Assembly: GCF_007559335.1 (NCBI RefSeq)
Contig: NZ_VMBG01000001.1
Coordinates: 2,170,001-2,234,000, forward strand
Length of the DNA: 64,000 nucleotides
Direction of reading: 5' to 3'
Source: Rariglobus hedericola
GTDB taxonomy: Bacteria > Verrucomicrobiota > Verrucomicrobiia > Opitutales > Opitutaceae
This document shows, piece by piece, positions 1 through 9,700 of the stretch. Both the position numbers and the translations under genes were made by a program. Each line of letters begins with the position of its first letter. The stretch's first letter is position 1. The notes beneath the pieces were generated by a model. It made no database searches and had not been told where the DNA came from. It was given only the letters and a program-made list of their open reading frames with translations.

Positions 1-521
1 TGATCGACAAACATCCGCACCGCCTGCACGTCACCCGTCACCCGCGTGATGATCGAGCCGGTGGTGTTGGCATCAAAAAAACGGAAGCTGAGCTTCTGGA
101 GCTTGTCGTAAACCTCGCCGCGCAGATCGACCACGAGCCGTTGCTGCACGAGCCGGTTGATCGAAACCGTATAAAGAAAATTGAACGCCGCGCGCAGAAT
201 CGCGAAGCCGAGAATAAAGCCCGCGATCAGCAACAACACCTGCAAGGGCTCCCAGGTCTGCGGAAGTTGCACCCCGAACTTGGCGTGGGGAAAGGGCACG
301 GGCTGCGCACCATCGCGCTGCCCGATCACCCAGCCGATGTAGTCGATGCCGAGGCCCGTGAGACTCAGTCCGCTCAACGCGAGGGTGAGCAACACCAGCT
401 GCAACAACACGACTTGCACGCACCGCGCCCGATAGCGCCAGGCCAGGCCAAACATGCGCCGCACCAGCCGGGCATTGGAAACCGGCTCACCGGCCGGAGC
501 AGTTTCCGGCGACACACTCAC
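1..521 (-). CDS. ABC exporter, N-terminal part (cut by window edge)
   Basis: About 173 residues of the N-terminus are visible; the gene runs off the left end. The visible part is a type-1 ABC exporter transmembrane domain. Two hydrophobic stretches (about residues 35-60 and 95-115) are followed by the hallmark segment LRGEVYDKLQ..SFRFFD...TGSIITRVTGDV, which couples the membrane helices to the nucleotide-binding domain. Such proteins are normally about 600 aa with a C-terminal ATPase and export lipids, drugs or peptides; the substrate cannot be told here. The GTG start at 521 overlaps the TGA stop of the upstream secreted-protein gene (GTGA overlap), so the two are probably translationally coupled. 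A second GTG at 515 is the alternative start. Confidence 0.85.
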   Translation of the reverse strand, partial: MSVSPETAPAGEPVSNARLVRRMFGLAWRYRARCVQVVLLQLVLLTLALSGLSLTGLGIDYIGWVIGQRDGAQPVPFPHAKFGVQLPQTWEPLQVLLLIAGFILGFAILRAAFNFLYTVSINRLVQQRLVVDLRGEVYDKLQKLSFRFFDANTTGSIITRVTGDVQAVRMFVD

Positions 522-1093
522 CGGCTCGTGCCTGCGGGTTGCGAGGCAGGAGCCGGCGTGCCGCCAGCCGCCGCCTGTCGCAAGGCCCGCCGGCGGCGCA
601 CTTCGGCCGCAACCGACTCAAGACGACGTTGATCGTCCACCTTCGAGCCGCCAGCCTGGGGAACCGCCGTGACGCGATTGCCTCCCGCCACCACGGGCGC
701 ATTGACGACCGGCATGGCCGACGGAGCGGCGGTGCCGATCTTGGCGATCGACAACGGCAGCGTAAATTTTTGTCCCTGATAATCGACCGTGACCAGATCA
801 CCGGCCGCATCGTAAGAGCGCACCACGAAGTCCCCGCCCTTGTCGTCCTGGCTCACCCACGCACTGCTGTTTTTGGTGCGGTCATACAGGCCGAACAGGA
901 CGCCATTTTTCGTGGCGATCATCCCGCGAAATTCCACCGACGCGTTTTCCGTGACCACGGGTGCGGCGTTGTCCGCCTGCTTGAGCATGAACGGGGAGTT
1001 GCTCGCCAAACCATCCAGCGACACCGCCGCGGCGCAGGCACCGGCGGAAAAACACAACGCGAGAGAAAGGAGAAGGGATGAAGGGGCGGACAT
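518..1093 (-). CDS. Small secreted protein of unknown function
   Basis: 191 aa starting MSAPSSLLLSLALCFSAGACA, a clear signal peptide. An open frame continues upstream to 1144, but the ATG at 1093 sits directly before the signal sequence and is preferred. The mature part has a beta-rich segment (FRGMIATKNGVLFGLYD..., then DKGGDFVVRSYDAAGDLVTVDY) that loosely recalls small periplasmic domains such as the GspC homology region. The C-terminus is Arg/Ala/Pro-rich and low in complexity. I do not recognise the family. Its stop overlaps the start of the ABC exporter, which suggests a shared transcript and possibly a periplasmic accessory role. Confidence 0.7.
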   Translation of the reverse strand: MSAPSSLLLSLALCFSAGACAAAVSLDGLASNSPFMLKQADNAAPVVTENASVEFRGMIATKNGVLFGLYDRTKNSSAWVSQDDKGGDFVVRSYDAAGDLVTVDYQGQKFTLPLSIAKIGTAAPSAMPVVNAPVVAGGNRVTAVPQAGGSKVDDQRRLESVAAEVRRRRALRQAAAGGTPAPASQPAGTSR

Positions 1094-1157
1094 ACCTGAA
1101 GAGAGATGAATAAACCGGTGGACGTTCAGGTCAAGCGACGCCACCGCATTGCCAGAG

Positions 1158-2540
1158 TTACAACAAGACCCCGCTTAGAAACGCATACGCGACGCCGAAA
1201 TAGATCACTAGACCGGTCACATCGACCAGCGTCGCCACAAATGGCGCGCTGGAGGTCGCCGGATCGAAACCGAGGCGCTTCAAGATCAACGGCAGCATCG
1301 ATCCCGTCAGCGAACCCCACAACACGATGCCCACCAACGAAACGCCCACCGTCTCCGCCACCAGCAACCAGTGCGGGCCGTAAACATCCGAGAACATCGA
1401 CCACGCCGCGATTCGCAGGAATCCCACCGCGCCCAGGATCAGACCCAGAGCCAGACCCACCGCGAGTTCGCGGCGCATCACGCGCCACCATTGGCCCAGC
1501 GTGAACTCGCCAAGCGCCATCGCGCGGATCACCAGCGTCGCGGCCTGCGAACCGGCATTGCCACCGGAGCTGATGACGAGCGGCACGAACAGGGCGAGCA
1601 CCACGGCCTTTTCAATTTCGCCTTGGAAAAACGTCATCGCCGTGGCCGTGAGCATTTCGCCGAGGAAGAGCACGATCAACCAGCTCGCGCGTTTCTTCAC
1701 CATGCGCCCGAGCGCGATCGTGATGTAGGGTTCGTCCAGCGCCTCGCTGCCGCCGAGTTTCTGGATGTCCTCGGTCGCCTCGGCATCGGCCACATCAAGA
1801 ATGTCATCGACCGTGACGATGCCGATCAACTTGCCGCCATCGTCCGCCACCGGGAGCGCAATGCGGTCATACTTGCGAAACAGATCGAGCGCATGGGCCC
1901 GGTCATCGGTCGCGGCGAGATGCGGCACATTGCCATCCATCAGATCGCTCACTTTGCGATCAGGTGCCGCCAGCAAAAACCGCCGCACGCGCACGTCGTC
2001 GATCAGGCGCCCTTGCTCGTCGATGACATAGATCACGTTGAGCGTCTCGCGATCGTAGCCGTTTTCACGTATGTAATCCAGCGCCTCCGCCACCGACCAC
2101 TCGGGCCGCACCGCGATAAAATCGAGCGTCATCATGCGTCCCACGCTGCTCTCCGGATACGCCAGCAACGCCTGAGCAACCTTGCGTTCCTCGGGTGAAA
2201 GCAACGACAGCATCTGCATCGCCACATCCAGCGGCAGGCTGTCGATAAACGCCGTGCGGTCGTCGGACGGCAGTTCATTGAGCAACGCCGCGGCCTGCTC
2301 CTGACTGAGCAATCGCAACAGCTTTTTCTGCGACACCAACGGCAGGTAGCCAAACGTCGCGGCTCCCAGGCTGCGCCCCGCACAGCGGAAAATCGAGGCT
2401 AGGTCCTCGACCGGAAGCTCGACCAGAATCGGCGCGAGATCGGTCGGCAGCCAGGGCTCCAGATATTTCCTGAGACCCGTCAGATCCTTGCGGGCCAACA
2501 ACGCGGAGATATCCGCCTTGATTTGAGTTTGCGGGAGCAC
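1158..2540 (-). CDS. mgtE: MgtE-family magnesium transporter
   Basis: 460 aa, the usual MgtE length, with the full domain order: a helical N domain (about 1-130), two CBS domains (about 130-255) and a five-helix C-terminal membrane domain (about 280-460). The N domain shows LLNELPSDDRTAFIDSLP and the junction motif YPESSVGRMMT. The pore region carries GGNAGSQAATLVIRAMALGE, typical of MgtE. The protein is a Mg2+-gated Mg2+ channel in the inner membrane; the cytosolic domains sense Mg2+ and close the pore. The start is GTG at 2540, with no better ATG in frame. It lies 18 bp downstream of the MscS gene on the same strand and may be co-transcribed with it. Confidence 0.95.
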   Translation of the reverse strand: MLPQTQIKADISALLARKDLTGLRKYLEPWLPTDLAPILVELPVEDLASIFRCAGRSLGAATFGYLPLVSQKKLLRLLSQEQAAALLNELPSDDRTAFIDSLPLDVAMQMLSLLSPEERKVAQALLAYPESSVGRMMTLDFIAVRPEWSVAEALDYIRENGYDRETLNVIYVIDEQGRLIDDVRVRRFLLAAPDRKVSDLMDGNVPHLAATDDRAHALDLFRKYDRIALPVADDGGKLIGIVTVDDILDVADAEATEDIQKLGGSEALDEPYITIALGRMVKKRASWLIVLFLGEMLTATAMTFFQGEIEKAVVLALFVPLVISSGGNAGSQAATLVIRAMALGEFTLGQWWRVMRRELAVGLALGLILGAVGFLRIAAWSMFSDVYGPHWLLVAETVGVSLVGIVLWGSLTGSMLPLILKRLGFDPATSSAPFVATLVDVTGLVIYFGVAYAFLSGVLL

Positions 2541-2558
2541 GCGGGAAAGTCCGTTCGG

Positions 2559-3857
2559 TTACGACTGGGACTCTTTGCGCGGCGCCAAGAGCTTCGCCGT
2601 GCTGGAACCGAGTTCAAACGTCTGCGTCGGGAAGGCGAACGAAAGGCCACGGGCGGTCGCGGCGCGCATGAAAGCCAGGTTCAACCGCTGCTTTAAACGC
2701 ATGTGCTTCTGGAAGTCCGGATCCTTCGCGAGATACACGACCCACAGGTCGAGCGACGACGCACTAAAATCCCGGAAGAACACCATGACCGACGTCGGAT
2801 CGACCTCCGGTTCAGCCAGGATGAGGGCTTTGTATTCCTCGACGATCGCATCGAGCTGCTCGGGCGTGGAATCATAGGTGAAACCGATGACTTGCTCGAC
2901 GCGCCGCTGGGTGAATTTCGCGAGATTGATGACGGCCTCCGCCGCGACCGTCTTATTGGGGATGATCACCAGCGATTTGTCCGGACGGCGCAGCTTGGTG
3001 GACCGCAGTCCGATGTCTTCCACGGCGCCCGTGTGCGGCCCGATTTGAACCGTGTCTCCCAACTTGAATGGCTGGTCGATCGCCACGACCACCGAGCCGA
3101 AAAGATTCGCGATCGTATCCTGCGCAGCGAGAGCGAAGGCCAAACCACCGAGGCCTAGACCCGCGAGAAACGCCTTCACATTGGCCCCCATGCTCTGCGC
3201 GATCATCAACACCGCGAACACCACGAACACCGTGACCAGCGCCTTTTTGATCCACGGCATAAACGCCGCCATACTGCTTTTTTTCGCCAACGCGATTTCC
3301 TGCATGTGATCGAGAAACGCGCTCAACGTGCGCAAGAGCGCCCAGAAGAAGCACAGCGAAAACGACACCGTCATCGCCACCTTCAGCACCTCGTCGCCGG
3401 ACGGGGGCAGCTTCAGAACCTTCAACGCCGCGAACACCCCGAGGAGCGCGATAAACGTCGCCACCGGAGACTCGAGCGCGGGAAACAGTTTATCGTCAAA
3501 CGTCGTCTTGGTTTGCGAAGCCAGCTTTTTGAGGAAGCCGAAAATCCACGTCGTGACCACGCGACGCAGCGCGTAAAATAAAATCAACAGAACACCAGCG
3601 ATGGCGTAGTGCTGCCAGGTGTTGCCCGAGCTGCGCACATCAAAGAGAGCCAGAATTGAATCCACCAGATGCTCGAGGAAATCCGGCACCTGCGGCTCGG
3701 GCGTTCCGGCATTCAGCGCACCCACGGCGTTGTTGGTCGTGGCAGTCTGCTCGGCGGCGGAATTCACCGGAGCGGCCGCGGACGACGCCGGGATCTGCGC
3801 AAACACGTGCGAGCATCCCATGACCAAAATAAAGAGAACGAGACTGACGCGTTTCAT
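2559..3857 (-). CDS. MscS-family mechanosensitive channel
   Basis: 432 aa. It begins with a signal-peptide-like segment (residues 1-20, ending FAQ) and a low-complexity Ala/Thr linker. Membrane helices follow at about 84-105, 133-150, 161-182 and 205-222. The pore helix with the Gly/Ala pattern GLGLGGLAFALAAQ lies at about 232-246. The beta domain after it has the family pattern PFKLGDTVQIG...GAVEDIGLRST..R..D.SLVIIPN. The protein releases solutes during osmotic downshock. The cleavable N-terminus and extra helices make it larger than E. coli MscS (286 aa). It is upstream of mgtE on the same strand. Confidence 0.92.
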   Translation of the reverse strand: MKRVSLVLFILVMGCSHVFAQIPASSAAAPVNSAAEQTATTNNAVGALNAGTPEPQVPDFLEHLVDSILALFDVRSSGNTWQHYAIAGVLLILFYALRRVVTTWIFGFLKKLASQTKTTFDDKLFPALESPVATFIALLGVFAALKVLKLPPSGDEVLKVAMTVSFSLCFFWALLRTLSAFLDHMQEIALAKKSSMAAFMPWIKKALVTVFVVFAVLMIAQSMGANVKAFLAGLGLGGLAFALAAQDTIANLFGSVVVAIDQPFKLGDTVQIGPHTGAVEDIGLRSTKLRRPDKSLVIIPNKTVAAEAVINLAKFTQRRVEQVIGFTYDSTPEQLDAIVEEYKALILAEPEVDPTSVMVFFRDFSASSLDLWVVYLAKDPDFQKHMRLKQRLNLAFMRAATARGLSFAFPTQTFELGSSTAKLLAPRKESQS

Positions 3858-3968
3858 ACCCCACCATGCTTTCGGACGCCCCTCGCTCCTGTCAACCCAC
3901 CGGACCGCAACCCGGGCACCGGTCAGGTTAAAATTACCCGCAAGCCACGGGCCCCGCCCCGCCGCGAA

Positions 3969-5132
3969 TCATTCCTTCACAGCGCCCTCTTCGACGATAT
4001 CGAGATTGGGCAGCAGCTGGCGCATCGACTCATCAATCCGCCCCGCCCCGCCGCACGTTGCCCGCACCAGCATCTGCGGCCGGGGCAACGCCACCGACTG
4101 GGCCAGTTCCCCGCGCGCCAAGGCGAGCGCGCTCTTGATCAACCAGTGCCCGATGTAGTTGAAATTCTGGCACACCGTGGTGAGCGGCGGATCACTGAAG
4201 CCACTGGCCTCGGTATCGTTGTAACCGAGGATCGCAAAGTCCTCCGGCGCACTCAGCCCCAGCTTGTGCATCGCGGTCATAAAACGCAGCGCATGCCCGT
4301 CGTCGTAGCTGATCACCGCGAGATCGCCGCGAAACGCCCCCCACCGCTCCGCCAGTTGACTCATCGCCTGAGCCCCCGAGCCCACCAACCCGCAGAAATT
4401 CGGCAGATTCACCCGCGAGGTGTAGCAGGTGTAGGCGCTGAGCATTCGATGCAACACCACGTCGCCCGGCAGATCAGGCCCCAGTAACGCGATCCTCCGG
4501 TGCCCGAGCATGTGAAAATAAGTGCACAACTGCTCGGACGATACCTGCAGGCTGTTTCCAAAAATCTCCTGCTGCTCGAAGCTGTTCCCTTCGAGCCCCG
4601 GAATCACCATCGGCAGACTCACCGGCAGCGCGCACGCACGCACAAACGTGCGCACCTCGTCGATCCGGTCATGCGGAAACCACGGCAGGATAATCGCCGC
4701 ACAGCCATCCGCCTCCAGCAAACGGGCTTGGGTGAGCCCATCGTTGCTGAAATCACGCACCCACGCCGAACGCAGTTCTACGTTATGCCCGGCGGCCTCA
4801 TGCGCCACGCCCTGCAAAACCCGATACGCATACGCATCGTCGCCCTGCCACACGAGCACGCCCACACGTTCCAGCCCCGAGCGCGTTTCGATTTTAGTTG
4901 AAGTATGGCGCGCCACAAACGTCCCGCTGCCCACGCGCCGCACCACCGTGCCATCATCGACCAACACCTTGAGGGCGCGCCGAACCGTGAGAAAATTACA
5001 CCCGTATTGCTCCGCCAGTTTACGCTCAGCAGGCAGCCGAGAACCCACGGGCAACGACCGCGCCAGTTGCCGGATCTCCGCTTCGAGATGCTGGTGCTTA
5101 AACCGGGGTTTTTCTACAGCGATCACTTCCAT
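3969..5132 (-). CDS. GntR-type HTH fused to LacI/PBP-like sensor domain (transcriptional regulator)
   Basis: 387 aa from the ATG at 5132; the frame is open to 5174, but that extension carries no domain. Residues about 1-75 are a GntR winged helix (GSRLPAERKLAEQYGCNFLTVRRALKVLVDDGTVVRRVGSGTFVARH in overlapping motifs). The rest is a periplasmic-binding-protein-like effector domain as in LacI/AraR, with LGHRRIALLGPDL and the C-terminal DFAILGYNDTEASGFSDPPLTTV. AraR-type hybrids of this kind normally repress sugar-use genes and are released by a sugar. It is divergent from the PEP-CTERM/pilin-like operon starting at 5401. The A+T-rich gap between them holds an inverted repeat (5197-5215) suited to be its operator. 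The ligand is unknown. Confidence 0.88.
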   Translation of the reverse strand: MEVIAVEKPRFKHQHLEAEIRQLARSLPVGSRLPAERKLAEQYGCNFLTVRRALKVLVDDGTVVRRVGSGTFVARHTSTKIETRSGLERVGVLVWQGDDAYAYRVLQGVAHEAAGHNVELRSAWVRDFSNDGLTQARLLEADGCAAIILPWFPHDRIDEVRTFVRACALPVSLPMVIPGLEGNSFEQQEIFGNSLQVSSEQLCTYFHMLGHRRIALLGPDLPGDVVLHRMLSAYTCYTSRVNLPNFCGLVGSGAQAMSQLAERWGAFRGDLAVISYDDGHALRFMTAMHKLGLSAPEDFAILGYNDTEASGFSDPPLTTVCQNFNYIGHWLIKSALALARGELAQSVALPRPQMLVRATCGGAGRIDESMRQLLPNLDIVEEGAVKE

Positions 5133-5196
5133 GGATACGCAAAAACGACCGGCGCCCCTCCTTAAGTCAATCAATTTGAGCTAAAATGCTGTGATT

Positions 5197-5215
5197 GTTA
5201 AACAAGCAGTTTAAC
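5197..5215. promoter_or_regulatory. Inverted repeat, candidate operator of the GntR/LacI hybrid
   Basis: GTTAAAC-AAGCA-GTTTAAC is a perfect 7-bp inverted repeat with a 5-nt spacer, 65 bp upstream of the regulator's start and in a very A+T-rich gap. One arm (GTTAAAC) recurs at 5286-5292, and the related palindrome GTTAAC lies at 5274-5279, closer to the PEP-CTERM gene. Binding by the neighbouring regulator is inferred from position and symmetry. Confidence 0.5.
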
Positions 5216-5283
5216 ATTATTAATAATTTAATTATAATAAAGTTATGTAACTTAAAATAAAATTAAATGGAGTTAACAGAAAT

Positions 5284-5314
5284 TTGTTAAACGACTAAAA
5301 ACGCGCTCTATAAA
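5284..5314 (+). promoter_or_regulatory. Candidate promoter of the PEP-CTERM/pilin-like operon
   Basis: TTGTTA (5284-5289) and TATAAA (5309-5314) resemble -35 and -10 boxes for the gene at 5401. The 19-bp spacing is longer than ideal. The -35 overlaps the GTTAAAC half-site at 5286, which would suit repression. Confidence 0.3.
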
Positions 5315-5400
5315 GTGCTTGCCTAGTAATCTCACGATCTGCCTACTCGGCGCATCAACCCCGCGCACAAGCGCCCGTTTCACCCCTGCATCGCCCTACC

Positions 5401-6726
5401 ATGAAGACACCCCTGCTCTCCGCCCTCGCCTTGCTGGCCTCCGCCCCGATGGCCTTCGCCGACTTCTCGTTCACCAACGCCGGCCCATACGACTACAACA
5501 ACACCGCCAACTGGAGCGGCGGCACGATCAACAACACGTGGAGCACCACTCTCACGGATAACCAGTCTATCACCTTCGCCGCCAATACCACGCTCTCGTC
5601 AGGGTTGAGCATCAACAACACCGGCCTTTTCAACCACACCTTCAGCGGCAGTGGCGCTGACCGCACCCTAACCCTTGGCGGCGGCATCTCGCTCGGAAGC
5701 AACGCGACCAACGCCAACAAAGTCACCCTCGGCAGCAACACCACCAACCAAGGGCTCAACATCGATTTGGGCGGGACTTCGCGTAACTTCTTCACCGGCA
5801 CAAATCGCACGCTCGAAATTATCAATGTGGTGTCCGGAGCCGGCGGCGTCGCGGCGCAGGGCACCGGCACACTGAGATTCGCCGGCACCAATACCTTCAC
5901 CGGAGCCTTTAGCTTTGGCGGGAGCGGCGTTGCTTCGAGCGTGGTCGAGGTAACCAAACTCGCCGACGGCGGGCAGGCCAGCAGCATCGGCTCTTCCAGC
6001 AACGCCGCCGACCGCCTCGTATTCGGAGGCAACAATACGGGCACATTGCGCTACATCGGTGGCGGCGATTCTACAGACCGCCGCTTCAGCGCTGGCGGTG
6101 TCGGCGCGATCTTCGACGCCTCGGGAACCGGAGCCATCAAATGGACCAATACCGCTAACGCCAGCTGGTCAGGCACCAGCGGAACCCTTCGTGCCATCAC
6201 CCTCACCGGCACCAGTGCTCACGACAACACGATGTCGGCGGGATTTACCAACAACGGTTCCGGTGCCACCTCCATTCTCAAACAAGGCACCGGTCGCTGG
6301 ATACTCGCCGGGACGAACACCTATACCGGTGGCACCATCGTCAACGCCGGCACGCTGGAGACCGGCCTGACCGGCTCATTCGGCGCTGGCAACGTAACGG
6401 TCGCCTCCGGCGCATTCCTGGCCACGGGCAATGCCACGTCCTTTGCCGACAACGCGACGCTCACCTTTGCCAGCACCTCCACCGCCGCCAGCATCAGCCT
6501 GAGCGCCGGCACCGATCTGCTGGGAGCTGTTTACGATTCCATCAGCGCCACCTACCTCGCCGCCGGCACCTACAACGCAGCGGGCTTGAACAGCGCATTT
6601 GGAACAACCGTCTTCACCGGCCTGGGATCGCTGACTGTCTCCGCGATTCCCGAGCCCTCCACCTACGCGACCATCGGCGCACTCGCCACCCTCGCCTTCG
6701 CCGGCATCCGCCGCCGCCGCCGCTAA
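5401..6726 (+). CDS. PEP-CTERM protein with autotransporter-type beta-strand repeats
   Basis: 441 aa. A signal peptide (MKTPLLSALALLASAPMAFA) is followed by a Gly/Asn/Thr-rich body. It contains beta-helix repeats typical of autotransporter-associated proteins, for example GTGRWILAGTNTYTGGTIVNAG at about 297-318. The C-terminus is a full PEP-CTERM sorting signal: IPEPSTYA, a hydrophobic helix, then RRRRR. Exosortase would cleave and attach it at the cell surface or in exopolysaccharide; no exosortase gene is in this window. It is the first gene of a plus-strand run and ends 35 bp before the giant pilin-like gene. Confidence 0.9.
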   Translation: MKTPLLSALALLASAPMAFADFSFTNAGPYDYNNTANWSGGTINNTWSTTLTDNQSITFAANTTLSSGLSINNTGLFNHTFSGSGADRTLTLGGGISLGSNATNANKVTLGSNTTNQGLNIDLGGTSRNFFTGTNRTLEIINVVSGAGGVAAQGTGTLRFAGTNTFTGAFSFGGSGVASSVVEVTKLADGGQASSIGSSSNAADRLVFGGNNTGTLRYIGGGDSTDRRFSAGGVGAIFDASGTGAIKWTNTANASWSGTSGTLRAITLTGTSAHDNTMSAGFTNNGSGATSILKQGTGRWILAGTNTYTGGTIVNAGTLETGLTGSFGAGNVTVASGAFLATGNATSFADNATLTFASTSTAASISLSAGTDLLGAVYDSISATYLAAGTYNAAGLNSAFGTTVFTGLGSLTVSAIPEPSTYATIGALATLAFAGIRRRRR

Positions 6727-6761
6727 ATCCGCCGCAGGATTCCCTGCGAATCCACACCTTC

Positions 6762-9700
6762 ATGGCACTACCCCGCCATCCTTCTTTGGTCGCGCCGCAC
6801 CGCCGAAGCCGGAGCGAAAAAGGCTTCGCCCTGCTCATCACGATCACGCTCCTCGCGTTCCTCGTGCTGCTGCTAGTCTCGCTCGCCAGCTTAACCCGCG
6901 TCGAAACCCAGGTCGCGTCGAACAGCCAGTCCATCGCCCAAGCCCGCCAGAACGCGCTTCTCGCCCTCAACCTTGCCCTTGGCGAACTCCAGAAACACGC
7001 CGGACCCGATCAACGCGTCACCGCCCGCGCCGATGTGTTGCCTCCTCCCGCCGCAAACCACACTTGGGCCACCGTTCCTTCCGCGCCTCCGCCCGCCGTC
7101 CAGCCCACCGCAGCTCAATACACCGCCGCCCGCTCCGCCGACACCGCCAGTATCAACACCTACTGGCGCGCCTCCCGCAACCGCCAGTGGACCGGCGTAT
7201 GGAAAAACCACCAACGCGACCCCTTCGACCCGGCTGCGCCCAAAAACTTCAATCCTATCCCCGGCCATCCTTCCGACGACACGCTGCTCACGCCCGCGTG
7301 GCTCGTGAGCGGCAATGAAGAGGCCGCCACGTTCTCTCCCGACACCACGCTCACGGGACTCTCCATCACGTCCCAAGCCGCCGACGACACCCTCACCGAC
7401 TCTACCGGCGTCACCCACCGCCTGCTCGTCGGTCCACGCACCACCGGCGCCATCACTCCAGCCGACTTGGACCGTCTCGTCACCGCGCCGCAAAAAGAAA
7501 TCCGCGCAACCAACGTCCCCGGCACCGACGGCGCTCCCACTCTCGTCGGTCACTACGCCTGGTGGGTCGGCGATGAAGGCGTCAAAGCCCGCGCCAACCT
7601 CATCGACCACCACGCCGCCACCGCCACTCCCGAAGCCCGCCGCACCCGCCTCCAGTCCGCCCAACGTCCCGCCATCGAGGCGATGACGACCACCGGCACC
7701 GATGGTCTTGGCGCCACTTACCCCGCCAATTCCCCCGATCTCCTCAACATCTTCAACGCCTCCCAGCTCACCTACCTCAGCCCCGCCGCCGCGTTTCCCG
7801 CCGAACTCAAAACGCGTTTTCACGATCTCTCTGTCACTTCACGCGGAGTCCTCGCCGACACCCGCAACGGAGGCCTCAAACAAGATCTCAGTTACCTCCT
7901 CGGTCGTCCCACGCTCGCCGATTTTCGCACCGCTCTTCAAGCCTCCTACGGCAACCCCGCCGTCGCCCCGTCGGCCGTCTCCAACTCGCTTTTTTCCAGC
8001 GTCACCACGCCCTACGCCACGCTGCCACCCGACGTTTCCAGCAGCGCGCAAAAATACTCCGACGGCATCTTCACCAATAGCGCCACGTGGGAACAGCTCT
8101 GGTCGTTCGCCAATCAAGGCGCCTCCATCGACGCCTCCGACACCGGCACGCCCCGCCTTCAAACGCGCACCCAGCACGGCCTCTCTCCGCTCATCATGCA
8201 AAGCAAGCTGTTCTACAGTCTCCGCATCGATGGCGGCACCGTCTGGGTGGACGTGCAACCGGTCGTCGTCCTCGCCAATCCCTACAACGTGAAACTCGGC
8301 CCCGCCGACTACGTGGTGCGTTTCAGCGGCACCCAACCTCGCCTGCGTTTCGGCAACTCCACCGACCCTACCGAATACAGTCTGGGCGCCAGCACCACCC
8401 CCGGCCAGATCGCCATCGCAAACGTTTTCACCGCCAACACCCGCTTCGTGCTCAGCTCCACCGGCATCGAAGCCGGTGAAGCGCTGATCTTCACCATCAG
8501 TGCCGCCGACAACCCCGGCCTGGTGGATGACCGCCTCACCTTCGACGCCACCAGCACCACCTCGGTCATCCTGAAAAACGACTTCGATCCGCTCACCGCC
8601 ATCACCATCAATACCAACCAGGCCCTGCCCGGACTTGTCGCTGGCGTTACCAAAACCCACGCCGCCCTCACCGTCGGCCAGTCCGGCATGTTCACCGCGC
8701 TCTACCTCGACGCCAGCGGACCCAACGATCCAGCCAAAGCCCTCCAGTTCACCTTCGCCCAATACACCGTCGATCCCGCCAACGGCGCAGGCCTCTTCTT
8801 CCTCGTGGATCCGATTTCCAGCGGCACGCGCGTCGGCGGCGGCCTCATGAATTTCTATAACCAGCCGCCCGGCTCCGCCGCATCCACCGTCCCCCAGCAG
8901 GCTCCCTTTTATCAGGTCAACTACCGCGCCTTGTGGGTGAATTACATCTCCAACAACTCCGCCAACAACCACCCCGTCGAATTCGCCCGCACCTACGGCA
9001 AAAACGGCGCCAGCGCCCCCGTCGGCAGCCCCTTCAACCCATGGCTCGACGCCCACCACATGCGTCCCTCGCCGGGTGCCGCGACCACCCGCTGGGGCAT
9101 CGTCAACCGCGGTGAAAACGCCGCCCAGGACCAGTCCGCCCCACAGACACTCACCCCGCTCTCCGTGCGCAGCACCGACGCCGGTTTCCAGAATTTTCTC
9201 TACGATCTTCCGCGCGCGGACCGCCCGCTCGCTTCGCTCGGACAGCTCCAGCATTTCAACACCGCCGGCTTCATTACCGCCACGTCGTTTCTGAGCCAGG
9301 GCTCGGTCGCCTATAACTCCGGCATCGTCCACACGTGGCAGACCAATTACCCGATCTCCAATTCCTACCCGCAGCCACGCGTCGTTCGCGACCAGCTCTT
9401 CTTCTCCAGTTCCAACTTCGGCTACCACTACGACGGTTCTTATCTCTGGAACGACATTTTCTGGGACCGCTTCTATTTCTCCACGTATCCACAAACCGGA
9501 GACTTCGACTTCGCCACCGACAAACTCGTCAACGCCCGCTACCGCCCCTTTCGCGACCTCACCACCACCCCGTGGGACGACGAAACCCAATTCCGCGGCG
9601 ACGCCCGCTCCGCCGCGAGCAACCTCCTCGTCGAGGGCGCGTTCAACATCAACTCCACTTCCGTCGAAGCGTGGAAGGCCGTTTTCTCCAGCCTCAAAAA

